DNA from: Thalassolituus sp. UBA674
Lineage (GTDB): Bacteria; Pseudomonadota; Gammaproteobacteria; Pseudomonadales; Oceanobacteraceae
DNA length: 64,000 nucleotides
Assembly (NCBI GenBank): GCA_002298335.1
Contig: DBNK01000032.1
Coordinates: 50,109-114,108, forward strand
Direction: 5' to 3'
The notes under the pieces are model-generated. The model made no database searches. It was given only the letters and a program-made list of their open reading frames with translations, and was not told where the DNA came from. Below, in pieces: positions 27,327 through 35,490 of the stretch; the first letter of the stretch is position 1, and every line of letters starts with the position of its first letter. The translations under genes were made by a program, and so were the position numbers.

Positions 27327-29978
27327 ATGGCTAAAGGAACAGCAGAAACCTCAACAACCTGCCCCTACTGTGGCGTGGGCTGTGGTGTCACTGTAACAAT
27401 GACGGATGAGCAGGTTGAGCCTGTGTGTGGAACCACCAGTCATCCGGCCAATTTCGGCAACCTGTGTGTGAAAGGCTCAGCCCTGCACGAAACCCTGGAT
27501 CATACCGACCGCCTGCTCTACCCAACCATCAAAGGTCAGAGAACCAGCTGGGATACGGCCCTGAACCTGATTGCCGACAAGATCACCCAGGTGATCTCAA
27601 CTCACGGTCCTGAAGCCGTCGCCTTCTACGGCGCCGGGCAGATGCTGACCGAAGACTACTACGCCGCCAATAAGCTGATGAAGGGCTTTATCGGCAGTGC
27701 CAACATGGATACCAACTCACGCCTGTGCATGGCGTCAGCGGCAGCGTCTTATAAACGCTCCCTCGGGTCTGATACCGTGCCCGGTTGCTACGACGACCTC
27801 GAACTGGCTGACCTGCTGGTGCTGGTTGGCAGCAATGCCGCCTGGGCTCACCCGATTCTGTTTCAGCGCATGGTCGCTGCAAAGAAAAACAACCCGGACC
27901 TGAAAGTTGTGGTGATTGATCCGCGCCGCACCGCCACCTGTGATCTGGCGGACCTGCATCTGGCCATCCGCCCCGGCACCGATACCACTCTGTTCAATGC
28001 CCTGCTGGCCTACCTGGATGAAACCGGCGCGCTGGATCTGGCCTTTATCGAAGACCACACCGAACAGTTTGCAGAGACGCTGGAAGCCGCCAGTCAGGCA
28101 GTGGATGGCTTTGAAGCCCTGGCAGAGATCACGGATACCGACCTTGATGATCTGCAGACCTTCTTTGAATGGTTCCGGGACACTGACCGTACCGTGACCT
28201 TCTACTCTCAGGGCGTCAACCAGAGCAAAGACGGTACCGATAAAGCCAACAGTATTATCAACCTGCACCTGGCCACAGGCCGCATCGGCAAGCCGGGTGC
28301 CTGCCCTCTGTCCATCACAGGGCAGCCCAATGCCATGGGAGGCCGTGAAGTCGGCGGTCTGGCCAACCAGCTCGCCGCGCATATGGACTTTGACCAGGCT
28401 GACCGCGTCCGCCGTTTCTGGAATGCGCCCGCCGTGGCCACCCACGCCGGGCTGAAGGCGGTGGACCTGTTCGATGAAGTCAAAGCCGGCAAAATCAAAT
28501 TCCTGTGGATCATGTCCACCAACCCTCTGGTCAGCATGCCCGACGCCAACGATGTGAAAGAGGCGCTGAGCCACTGTGAACTTGTGGTGGTATCCGACTG
28601 CATGGCCAACACCGATACCACTGCCATGGCACACGTACTGCTGCCTGCCGCTGGCTGGGGCGAAAAGAACGGCACCGTGACCAATTCAGAACGACGTATC
28701 TCGCGTCAGCGCGGCTTCCTGCCCTCCCCGGGTGAAGCCATGCCCGACTGGTGGATCATCAGCCAGGTCGGACAACGCATGGGCTATGAAGACGCCTTCA
28801 GCTGGGAACACCCTGCACAGATTTTTGACGAACATGCCCGCCTGTCGGCCTTCGAGAACGACGGCAAACGGGATTTCGACCTGTCCGGTCTGGTCGGTAT
28901 GAGCCGCGATGAATACGATGCCATGCCACCGGTGCAGTGGCCGGTCAATGCGCAATGGCCGCGTGGCCGCAAACGTTTCTTTGATGATGGCCATTTCTAC
29001 ACCCGCAATGGCCGTGCACGCTTTATCGCCGTGAAAGCAGAGCTGCCACCTCAGATTCAACCCGGGCACCTGCTGATGAACACCGGCCGCATCCGCGACC
29101 ACTGGCATACCATGACACGTACCGCCAAGTCGGCCCGTCTGGCCCAGCACATTGCTGAGCCGTATGCCGACTTCCATCCGGATGACGCCCGCACTTACGG
29201 CATCAGAGACGGTGGACTGGTACGCCTGTTCAATGAGCGCGGAGCCATTGTTGTGCGCGCCCATGTCGCCTCCGACGGGCGCCAGCGTCAGGGCGAGATT
29301 TTTGTTCCCATGCACTGGACCGACCGCTACGCCAGCCTCGCGCGCATGGGCACCCTGATCAACAAAGACAATGATCCCATCTCAGGACAGCCCGCACTGA
29401 AGCGTGCTCAGGTACAGGCCGAACCTTTTAACGTCAGCTGGAAAGGCTTTGTTCTCAGCCGCGATGATCTCGGGCCGCTCGGCAGTGATTACTGGGTCTA
29501 CAACCGCACCAGCACCTGCCACATGTACGAAACGTCCGGAAACAGTGACCCGGCGGCGTTTGCCACCACACTGGCCGCCAGCTGGCCGGAGCACGAAGTA
29601 CTGCGCTTCAGTGACCCTAAAAACGGCCACGTGCGGGTCGCGCATATCCGCGATGGCCGACTCGAAAGTGTCATCTTCCTGCACCCGTCCGCTGACCTGT
29701 CGGCGCGCAGCTGGCTGCAGGAACGCTTCGATGATGAACAGCTGGAGTTTGCCGACCGCCTAGCGTTGCTGGCGGGCCGGCCGTTGGGTGCCGGCGCCGA
29801 CAAAGGCAAGATCATCTGTTCCTGCTTTCAGGTGGGTGAAAAGACCATTCTGGAAGCCATCCATAATGGATGTGAGTCCGCCGATGCTCTGGGGGCTGCT
29901 CTGAAGTGTGGAACCAACTGTGGTTCCTGTATTCCGGAACTGAAAGGACTGGTGGGCAAGGCACTGAGCAAAGCCTGA
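27327..29978 (+). CDS. Assimilatory nitrate reductase, molybdopterin catalytic subunit
   Basis: An 883-residue cytoplasmic enzyme reducing nitrate to nitrite, the step before NirBD. The N-terminus binds [4Fe-4S] (CPYCGVGCGVTV, later GNLCVKG). The Mo-bisMGD domains follow (RLCMASAAASYKR, GQPNAMGGREVGG, PNAxxD-type loops). The C-terminus adds a BFD-like [2Fe-2S] domain, CSCFQVGEKT to CGTNCGSCIPELKG, as in NasA/NasC forms that take electrons from a separate NADH or ferredoxin partner. That partner gene is not seen here. The ATG at 27327 has GGGAGG five bases upstream. Confidence 0.95.
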   Translation: MAKGTAETSTTCPYCGVGCGVTVTMTDEQVEPVCGTTSHPANFGNLCVKGSALHETLDHTDRLLYPTIKGQRTSWDTALNLIADKITQVISTHGPEAVAFYGAGQMLTEDYYAANKLMKGFIGSANMDTNSRLCMASAAASYKRSLGSDTVPGCYDDLELADLLVLVGSNAAWAHPILFQRMVAAKKNNPDLKVVVIDPRRTATCDLADLHLAIRPGTDTTLFNALLAYLDETGALDLAFIEDHTEQFAETLEAASQAVDGFEALAEITDTDLDDLQTFFEWFRDTDRTVTFYSQGVNQSKDGTDKANSIINLHLATGRIGKPGACPLSITGQPNAMGGREVGGLANQLAAHMDFDQADRVRRFWNAPAVATHAGLKAVDLFDEVKAGKIKFLWIMSTNPLVSMPDANDVKEALSHCELVVVSDCMANTDTTAMAHVLLPAAGWGEKNGTVTNSERRISRQRGFLPSPGEAMPDWWIISQVGQRMGYEDAFSWEHPAQIFDEHARLSAFENDGKRDFDLSGLVGMSRDEYDAMPPVQWPVNAQWPRGRKRFFDDGHFYTRNGRARFIAVKAELPPQIQPGHLLMNTGRIRDHWHTMTRTAKSARLAQHIAEPYADFHPDDARTYGIRDGGLVRLFNERGAIVVRAHVASDGRQRQGEIFVPMHWTDRYASLARMGTLINKDNDPISGQPALKRAQVQAEPFNVSWKGFVLSRDDLGPLGSDYWVYNRTSTCHMYETSGNSDPAAFATTLAASWPEHEVLRFSDPKNGHVRVAHIRDGRLESVIFLHPSADLSARSWLQERFDDEQLEFADRLALLAGRPLGAGADKGKIICSCFQVGEKTILEAIHNGCESADALGAALKCGTNCGSCIPELKGLVGKALSKA

Positions 29979-30005
29979 CGCCTGAATCAAGATCAACCAC
30001 CGTCA

Positions 30006-30027
30006 GCCGGGATCCCGCCCCGGCTCT
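30006..30027 (+). terminator. Weak hairpin after the nitrate reductase gene
   Basis: AGCCGGG and CCCCGGCT pair across a short loop about 28 bases past the stop, followed only by CTCTC. It could end the transcript but lacks a T run. Confidence 0.4.
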
Positions 30028-30038
30028 CTCCCGCAAAT

Positions 30039-30115
30039 ATGACGGAATTATTTCCGTCATCCCCGGTCACAATCCTGTACATAACTTATGCACCCACACT
30101 TTTCCGTGACGGAAA
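30039..30115. promoter_or_regulatory. Two related palindromes upstream of a lipoprotein gene
   Basis: ATGACGGAA-TTAT-TTCCGTCAT (30039-30060) and TTTCCGTGACGGAAA (30101-30115) are perfect inverted repeats with the same arms (GACGGAA/TTCCGT) and centres about 58 bases apart. They lie in the only upstream gap of the lipoprotein gene (start 30184). Paired sites like this suggest a looping or dimeric repressor or activator; the protein is unknown. Confidence 0.45.
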
Positions 30116-30183
30116 CTATTCTGTAAGGGCCAGTTCACAGAATGCTCTGTGCGCTGTGCCGTTCATCAAAAGGGAGAGAGACT

Positions 30184-30618
30184 ATGAACCGCACTATCTG
30201 CAAAACCTTTGCGCGCAAATCACTGGCCACAGCCATCACCGGCGGCCTGCTGATGCAACTGTCGGCCTGTGGCACCATTCTCTATCCGGAGCGCAAAGGC
30301 CAGGTCTCAGGCCGGCTTGATCCAGGTGTGGTGATCGCAGATGCTATCGGTCTGCTGTTCTTTATTGTGCCGGGCGTCATCGCTTTCGCGGTCGACTTCA
30401 GCAACGGTACCATCTATCTGCCAGGCACATCCGCTTCGCTGGAAAACCCGGACAATATGACCACCGTAAAAGTCGATGGCGAACTGAGCGATGAAAAGAT
30501 TGAACAGGTGATCCTTGAGAACACCGGCCAGACCGTACGCATGGAAGACGCGCAGGCCAGCGATGCCGGTGATCAGGTCAGTCTGTTGGCCATCCGTCAG
30601 GGCGTGCGTTATCTGTAA
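30184..30618 (+). CDS. Putative lipoprotein with C-terminal conserved region
   Basis: A 144-residue exported protein. A long signal peptide ends at a lipobox (LSAC, Cys about residue 29). The mature part has a hydrophobic stretch (GLLFFIVPGVIAFAVDF) followed by GTIYLP, a pattern seen in short proteobacterial lipoproteins next to stress or envelope genes. No enzymatic motif. The lipobox suggests anchoring in the outer membrane or inner membrane. Co-transcription with neighbours is unlikely because gaps are 205 and 103 bases. Confidence 0.8.
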   Translation: MNRTICKTFARKSLATAITGGLLMQLSACGTILYPERKGQVSGRLDPGVVIADAIGLLFFIVPGVIAFAVDFSNGTIYLPGTSASLENPDNMTTVKVDGELSDEKIEQVILENTGQTVRMEDAQASDAGDQVSLLAIRQGVRYL

Positions 30619-30687
30619 TCTTTGTTCAGCTTTTGCTGCCACATTTTCAGCCATCGCCCGCAACCACCATGGCTGAACCGTTACCAT

Positions 30688-30721
30688 CCTGAGTCAGACA
30701 TCATCGTTTGGGGGACTCAGG
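30688..30721 (+). promoter_or_regulatory. Inverted repeat enclosing the DUF1761 ribosome-binding site
   Basis: CCTGAGTC (30688-30695) pairs perfectly with GACTCAGG (30714-30721), which touches the ATG at 30722. The loop holds the GGGGG that would serve as the ribosome site. In mRNA this could hide the start. Seen in sequence; effect inferred. Confidence 0.35.
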
Positions 30722-31117
30722 ATGGAACTTAACTATCTGGCAATCCTTGCCGCCACCGCCATCAGTTTCGGACTTGGCGGTCTCTGGTACTCACCAGCCC
30801 TGTTCGGTAAAGCCTGGATGCGCGAAACCGGCATTACGGAAGAATCCGCGCGACACCGCAACATGGCGAAAATCTTCGCCCTCGCCATTCTGGCCACCCT
30901 GATCATGGCGTTTAATCTGGCCGCCTTTCTGGGGCCTGAACGGACCCTGGCAACCGGCACTCTGTACGGTTTTCTGGCTGGTGCGGGATGGGTCGCCATG
31001 GCTTTTGCAGTGAATGATCTGTTTGAAGGCCGCTCGCTGAAGCTGTTTGCCATCAACGCCGGTTATCAGGTGGTTTCATTCACGCTCATGGGCGCCGTGA
31101 TCGGGGTCTGGCACTGA
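30722..31117 (+). CDS. DUF1761 integral membrane protein
   Basis: A 131-residue protein with four hydrophobic helices. The N-terminus carries the DUF1761 hallmark GGLWYSPALFGKAWM, followed by a short polar loop with charged residues (RETGITEESARHRNM) and helices at about 50-70, 78-95 and 110-130. Function of the family is unknown. The stop is followed by a 255-base gap before potF. Confidence 0.9.
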   Translation: MELNYLAILAATAISFGLGGLWYSPALFGKAWMRETGITEESARHRNMAKIFALAILATLIMAFNLAAFLGPERTLATGTLYGFLAGAGWVAMAFAVNDLFEGRSLKLFAINAGYQVVSFTLMGAVIGVWH

Positions 31118-31372
31118 CTCAGACACCTCGCGGAAATGTCTCTGAAGATCATCCATGTACCTGTTTTTCAAGCTGAATACGGGCTTTGCCGACAAAGAAT
31201 GTCGTCTCTGTCGCAATGGCACGTCATGCAGTTTTTCTGATCTTTACGATCAAATCAATTGTCTGTATTTTTTCAGCAATATTGCCATCATTCGCTCGAC
31301 CGGTGGCTTCCGGCCGGTGTCCTGAAGCCATCCATAATCATCCTGTCATTTCCCTCCTGGTGGAGTCTGCCC

Positions 31373-32470
31373 ATGAGCAAAACCCTGTTTAAGCAATGCC
31401 TGCTGGCCTCTGCGGTTACCCTGTCTGCCCTGAACGTTTCCGCTGAAGAACTGCACATTTACAACTGGTCGGATTACATCGCCGAAGACACCGTGGCTGA
31501 ATTTGAAAAAGCCACTGGTATTGAAGTGACCTACGACGTGTATGATTCAAACGAAGTTCTCGAAGCCAAAATGCTCGCCGGTCGCAGTGGTTATGACCTG
31601 ATTTTCCCGACCGCACGTCCGTTCGCTGACCGGGGTATCCGTGCTGGTCTGTATCAGAAGGCCGATAAAGGCGCTCTGACCAACTATGGCAACCTGGATA
31701 AAAACATCCTCAAGTCGCTGTCTGACATCGACCCTGGCAACGAGTACATGGTGCCTTATATGTGGGGTACCACAGGTATCGCTTACAACGTAGAGAAGGT
31801 GAAAGAGATTCTGGGTGAAGACGCTGAGCTGGACAGCTGGGCTCTGGTGTTTGATCCGGAAACCGTGAAAAAACTGTCCGCCTGTGGTGTGGCGCTGATG
31901 GACGACCCGACCGAAGTGTTCGTCGCAGCCCGTGCTTACAAAGGCCTGCCGACCGATGATTTCAGCAAGTCGGCGATGGAAGAAGCCGCCGATGTGATTT
32001 CTGCGGTTCGTCCTTACATCCGTTATTTCCATAGCTCTCAGACCATCAACGATATGGCCAACGGTGATATCTGTGTTGCTCACGGTTATTCCGGCGATAT
32101 GCTGCAGGCCAGTGACCGTGCCGCAGAAGCGGAAAACGGTGTGACTGTTCAGTACGTGGTGCCGAAAGAAGGTGCCGTAGTCTGGACTGACGTGATGGTT
32201 ATTCCTGCAGATGCACCGAATGCGGCTGCCGCCAACAAGTTCATCAATTACCTGCTTGATCCGGCGGTGATCGCACCGATCACTAACTACGTGGCCTATG
32301 CCAACGCCAACGCAGCAGCTACTCCGCTGGTTGATGAAGAAGTGCGCAGCAACCCTGGGGTTTATCCGTCAGAAGCCACCATGGAAAAACTGCTGGTACT
32401 GAAGACTCCGGCCGATAAAGAAGCACGTAGCATGAACCGTCTGTGGACCCGTGCGAAAACCGGTAAGTAA
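31373..32470 (+). CDS. potF: Putrescine/polyamine-binding periplasmic protein (PotF-like)
   Basis: The solute-binding component of a polyamine ABC importer, 365 residues. A Sec signal peptide ends after NVSA (about residue 22). The mature start, EELHIYNWSDYIAEDTV, is the PotD/PotF signature, and VPYMWGTTGIAYNVEKV continues the ligand cleft. The downstream order G-H-I equals E. coli potFGHI, which favours putrescine over spermidine. GGAG sits eight bases before the ATG. A terminator separates it from potG, likely giving more PotF than transporter. Confidence 0.93.
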   Translation: MSKTLFKQCLLASAVTLSALNVSAEELHIYNWSDYIAEDTVAEFEKATGIEVTYDVYDSNEVLEAKMLAGRSGYDLIFPTARPFADRGIRAGLYQKADKGALTNYGNLDKNILKSLSDIDPGNEYMVPYMWGTTGIAYNVEKVKEILGEDAELDSWALVFDPETVKKLSACGVALMDDPTEVFVAARAYKGLPTDDFSKSAMEEAADVISAVRPYIRYFHSSQTINDMANGDICVAHGYSGDMLQASDRAAEAENGVTVQYVVPKEGAVVWTDVMVIPADAPNAAAANKFINYLLDPAVIAPITNYVAYANANAAATPLVDEEVRSNPGVYPSEATMEKLLVLKTPADKEARSMNRLWTRAKTGK

Positions 32471-32529
32471 GGCAATCTGAGCGGTGCCTGCTCTGCAGGC
32501 ACCTCCGTTCTCAGGGCAATACCCCAATA

Positions 32530-32557
32530 CCCCGTCCTGACCGTACGGGGTTTTTTT
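32530..32557 (+). terminator. Terminator between potF and potG
   Basis: CCCCGT pairs with ACGGGG, followed by seven T residues, about 60 bases past the potF stop. It is probably partial: potGHI have no other obvious promoter in the 136-base gap, and differential expression of binding protein and transporter is common. Confidence 0.85.
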
Positions 32558-32605
32558 ATTAGCCTTTGTTGTGTTTGCACTGCCCCTCACAGGAGTTTTT
32601 GACTG

Positions 32606-33739
32606 ATGAGCCAACCCCGTACCCTCAGCAATCAGAGCTGGTCGGCACCGGAAGAAGAACCCATTGTGCAGATCAGAAACGTGACCAAACGCTTTGGTGA
32701 CGTCTATGCCGTGGACGATATTTCACTGGATATTCACCGCGGTGAGTTTTTCTCGCTGCTGGGGGCATCCGGCTGCGGGAAAACCACCCTGCTGCGCATG
32801 CTGGCCGGGTTTGAAACCCCGACCGCAGGACGCATCATTATTGATGGTCAGGACATGACCTCAGTACCACCGTACAACCGTCCGGTGAATATGATGTTCC
32901 AGAGCTACGCCCTGTTCCCGCATATGACAGTGGCACAGAACATTGCTTACGGTCTGAAAAATGAACCGCTGAACCGCGCTGAACGACGTGAACGTGTGAC
33001 CTCCATGATGTCGCTGGTACAGATCCAGAAGCTGGCGGACCGTAAGCCTCATCAGCTGTCCGGTGGCCAGCGCCAGCGTGTGGCTCTGGCACGGGCACTG
33101 GCCAAGCAACCCAAGATTCTGCTGCTCGACGAACCTCTGGGTGCTCTCGACAAAAAACTGCGCGAACAGACTCAGTTTGAGCTGGTGAACATTCAGGAGC
33201 GTCTGGGCATCACCTTCATCGTGGTGACCCACGATCAGGAAGAGGCCATGACCATGTCCTCGCGCATCGCCCTGCTGCACGACGGCCGCGCCGAGCAGGT
33301 CGATTCACCGCGCCGTATGTACGAATTTCCATCGACCCTGTATGCCGCCAACTTTATCGGCTCAGTCAACCTGTTCAGTGGCCATGTGATCAGTCACGAA
33401 AAAGACATGGCGCTGATCGGCAGCGAAGAAACCGGTGGCGAGCTGTTAGTCCACCACAGCCAGCCTCTGGCCCAGGGCATGCCGGTCACAGTGGCTATCC
33501 GGCCGGAGAAAATCCGCGTGACGGATACCGGCAGCGGCGGTGCGAATCAGGTCACCGGTGAGATCAAAGAAATTGCTTATCTGGGCGACGTCTCTATTTA
33601 CCACGTCGATCTGCCCAGCGGTAAGCGCATGCAGTTTACCCAGTCCAACGTGTTGGCTCTGGCCGAGCAGCCACTGACCTGGGGACAGGAAGTCAGCCTG
33701 ACCTGGAATACCCACAGCTGTGGGGTACTGACACAATGA
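32606..33739 (+). CDS. potG: Polyamine ABC transporter ATP-binding protein
   Basis: The ATPase of the importer, 377 residues. Walker [11 protein letters not shown]-loop [10 protein letters not shown], signature [15 protein letters not shown], Walker [13 protein letters not shown] and the switch His (VVTHDQEEA) are all present. A C-terminal TOBE domain ([10 protein letters not shown]) ends the chain, as in PotA/PotG. AGGAG sits ten bases before the ATG. The stop overlaps the potH start (ATGA). Confidence 0.95.
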   Translation: MSQPRTLSNQSWSAPEEEPIVQIRNVTKRFGDVYAVDDISLDIHRGEFFSLLGASGCGKTTLLRMLAGFETPTAGRIIIDGQDMTSVPPYNRPVNMMFQSYALFPHMTVAQNIAYGLKNEPLNRAERRERVTSMMSLVQIQKLADRKPHQLSGGQRQRVALARALAKQPKILLLDEPLGALDKKLREQTQFELVNIQERLGITFIVVTHDQEEAMTMSSRIALLHDGRAEQVDSPRRMYEFPSTLYAANFIGSVNLFSGHVISHEKDMALIGSEETGGELLVHHSQPLAQGMPVTVAIRPEKIRVTDTGSGGANQVTGEIKEIAYLGDVSIYHVDLPSGKRMQFTQSNVLALAEQPLTWGQEVSLTWNTHSCGVLTQ

Positions 33740-34647
33740 GTGCGGCCCTGCGAACGCTGAGCGCTCACAGTTCAAGGCTGATCGTCGCGGTTCCCTGGTT
33801 CTGGCTGGCGCTGTTCTTCGTCCTGCCTTTTCTGTTCATTCTGAAGATCAGTCTGTCGGAACCCCAGCTGGCCATGCCGCCCTACATGGATTGGGTGCGC
33901 GAGTTTGAAGATGGCCTGCTGACCATCACCCTCAACTTCGGTAACTATGTGCTGCTGTTTGAGGATGAGCTGTACCGCGATGCACTCTGGGGCTCGTTTA
34001 CCGTGGCCAGCATCTCAACACTGCTGTGTCTGCTGCTGGGCTACCCGATGGCCTACGCCATTGCCCGGGCTCCGGAACACTGGCGTATGCCCCTGCTGAT
34101 GCTGATCATCCTGCCGTTCTGGACCAGCTTCCTGCTGCGCGTGTACGCCTGGATCGGCATTCTCAAAGACAACGGCCTGCTCAATCAGCTGCTGATGAGC
34201 ATGGGGCTGATTGAGCAGCCGCTGCAGATTCTGCATACCCCTGTCGCGGTATACATCGGTGTGGTGTACAGCTATCTGCCGTTTCTGGTGCTCCCTCTCT
34301 ATGCCACGCTGATCCGGCTCGACAATACCCTGCTGGAAGCCGCCGCTGACCTGGGAGCAAGGCCTGCACGTCAGTTCTTCACCGTCACACTGCCACAGTC
34401 CATGCCCGGCATCGTTGCTGGTTCCATGCTGGTGTTCATCCCGGTCATGGGTGAGTTTGTGATTCCCGATCTGCTTGGCGGGCCGGATACCCTGATGGTG
34501 GGCAAGCTCATGTGGATCGAGTTCTTCAGCAACAAAGACTGGCCGGTAGCCTCGTCACTGGCGGCCATCCTGCTGCTGGTGCTGATCGTGCCCTTTGTGC
34601 TGATGCGCCACTATGAGCAGCGCCGTCAGGCGGAGGAAGAAGCATGA
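33736..34647 (+). CDS. potH: Polyamine ABC transporter permease PotH
   Basis: One of two membrane subunits, 303 residues with six helices. The first helix follows a short N-terminal tail (WFWLALFFVLPFLFILKISL). The EAA loop that docks the ATPase is EAAADLGARPARQFFTVTLPQ. Four-base overlaps with potG and potI show a translationally coupled set. Confidence 0.94.
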   Translation: MSAALRTLSAHSSRLIVAVPWFWLALFFVLPFLFILKISLSEPQLAMPPYMDWVREFEDGLLTITLNFGNYVLLFEDELYRDALWGSFTVASISTLLCLLLGYPMAYAIARAPEHWRMPLLMLIILPFWTSFLLRVYAWIGILKDNGLLNQLLMSMGLIEQPLQILHTPVAVYIGVVYSYLPFLVLPLYATLIRLDNTLLEAAADLGARPARQFFTVTLPQSMPGIVAGSMLVFIPVMGEFVIPDLLGGPDTLMVGKLMWIEFFSNKDWPVASSLAAILLLVLIVPFVLMRHYEQRRQAEEEA

Positions 34648-35459
34648 GACAGTTCTTCACCCGCTCGCCACTGCTGGTAATGATGCTGCTGGCCGGTTAC
34701 GCCTTTCTGTACCTGCCGATCGTCAGTCTGATCGTGTATTCGTTCAACGAAAGCCGTCTGGTCACCGTCTGGGGCGGTTTCAGCACCAAGTGGTACGGCG
34801 AGCTGATGTCTAACGGACCACTGCTGGATGCGGCCGCCCTGAGCCTGAAAATTGCGGCACTGAACGCCACTCTGGCGGTGGTGCTCGGTACACTCGCGGC
34901 ACTGGCACTGGTGCGTTTCCGTAAGGCACGCGGCCATAAAAGTCTGGGCGTGATGGTGGCTGCGCCGCTGGTGATGCCGGAGATCATTATCGGCCTGTCA
35001 CTGCTGCTGCTGTTTGTGGCTCTGGAAAATCTGACCGGCTGGCCGGAAGGCCGTGGGCAGACCACCATTCTGATTGCCCACGCGACCTTCTCCATGGCCT
35101 ATGTCACTGTGATTGTGCAGAGCCGTCTTGCGCACATGGACACCTCGATTGAAGAAGCGGCAATGGACCTTGGTGCCCGGCCACTGAGGGTGTTCTTCAC
35201 GGTCACTCTGCCGATGATTGCACCGGCACTGATGGCGGGCTGGCTGCTGGCCTTTACCCTGTCTATGGACGATCTGGTGATCGCCAGTTTTGTCTCCGGC
35301 CCCGGTGCCACGACCCTGCCGATGGTGGTGTATTCGAGTGTGCGGCTGGGCGTCAGTCCACAGATCAATGCACTGGCGACCATCTTTATCGCGGTGGTGA
35401 GCCTGGCTGTACTGATTGCTTCTGTGATTCTCTACCGCCAGGAAAAAGCCCGTCAGTAA
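34644..35459 (+). CDS. potI: Polyamine ABC transporter permease PotI
   Basis: The second membrane subunit, 271 residues and six helices. The PotI/PotC-type first loop (YLPIVSLIVYSFNESRLVTVW) and the EAA loop (EEAAMDLGARPLRVFFTVTLP) are present, followed by SMDDLVIASFVSGPG, a conserved block of this group. It ends the operon; its stop codon lies inside a hairpin. Confidence 0.94.
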   Translation: MRQFFTRSPLLVMMLLAGYAFLYLPIVSLIVYSFNESRLVTVWGGFSTKWYGELMSNGPLLDAAALSLKIAALNATLAVVLGTLAALALVRFRKARGHKSLGVMVAAPLVMPEIIIGLSLLLLFVALENLTGWPEGRGQTTILIAHATFSMAYVTVIVQSRLAHMDTSIEEAAMDLGARPLRVFFTVTLPMIAPALMAGWLLAFTLSMDDLVIASFVSGPGATTLPMVVYSSVRLGVSPQINALATIFIAVVSLAVLIASVILYRQEKARQ

Positions 35460-35468
35460 GACGGGCTT
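35446..35468 (+). terminator. Hairpin spanning the potI stop codon
   Basis: AAGCCCGTC and GACGGGCTT form a 9-bp stem with the potI TAA in the loop, followed by CTCT rather than a T run. It probably ends the pot transcript and faces the convergent VWA gene 20 bases away. Confidence 0.6.
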
Positions 35469-35490
35469 CTCTGGAGCAACCGGGCTGGTG

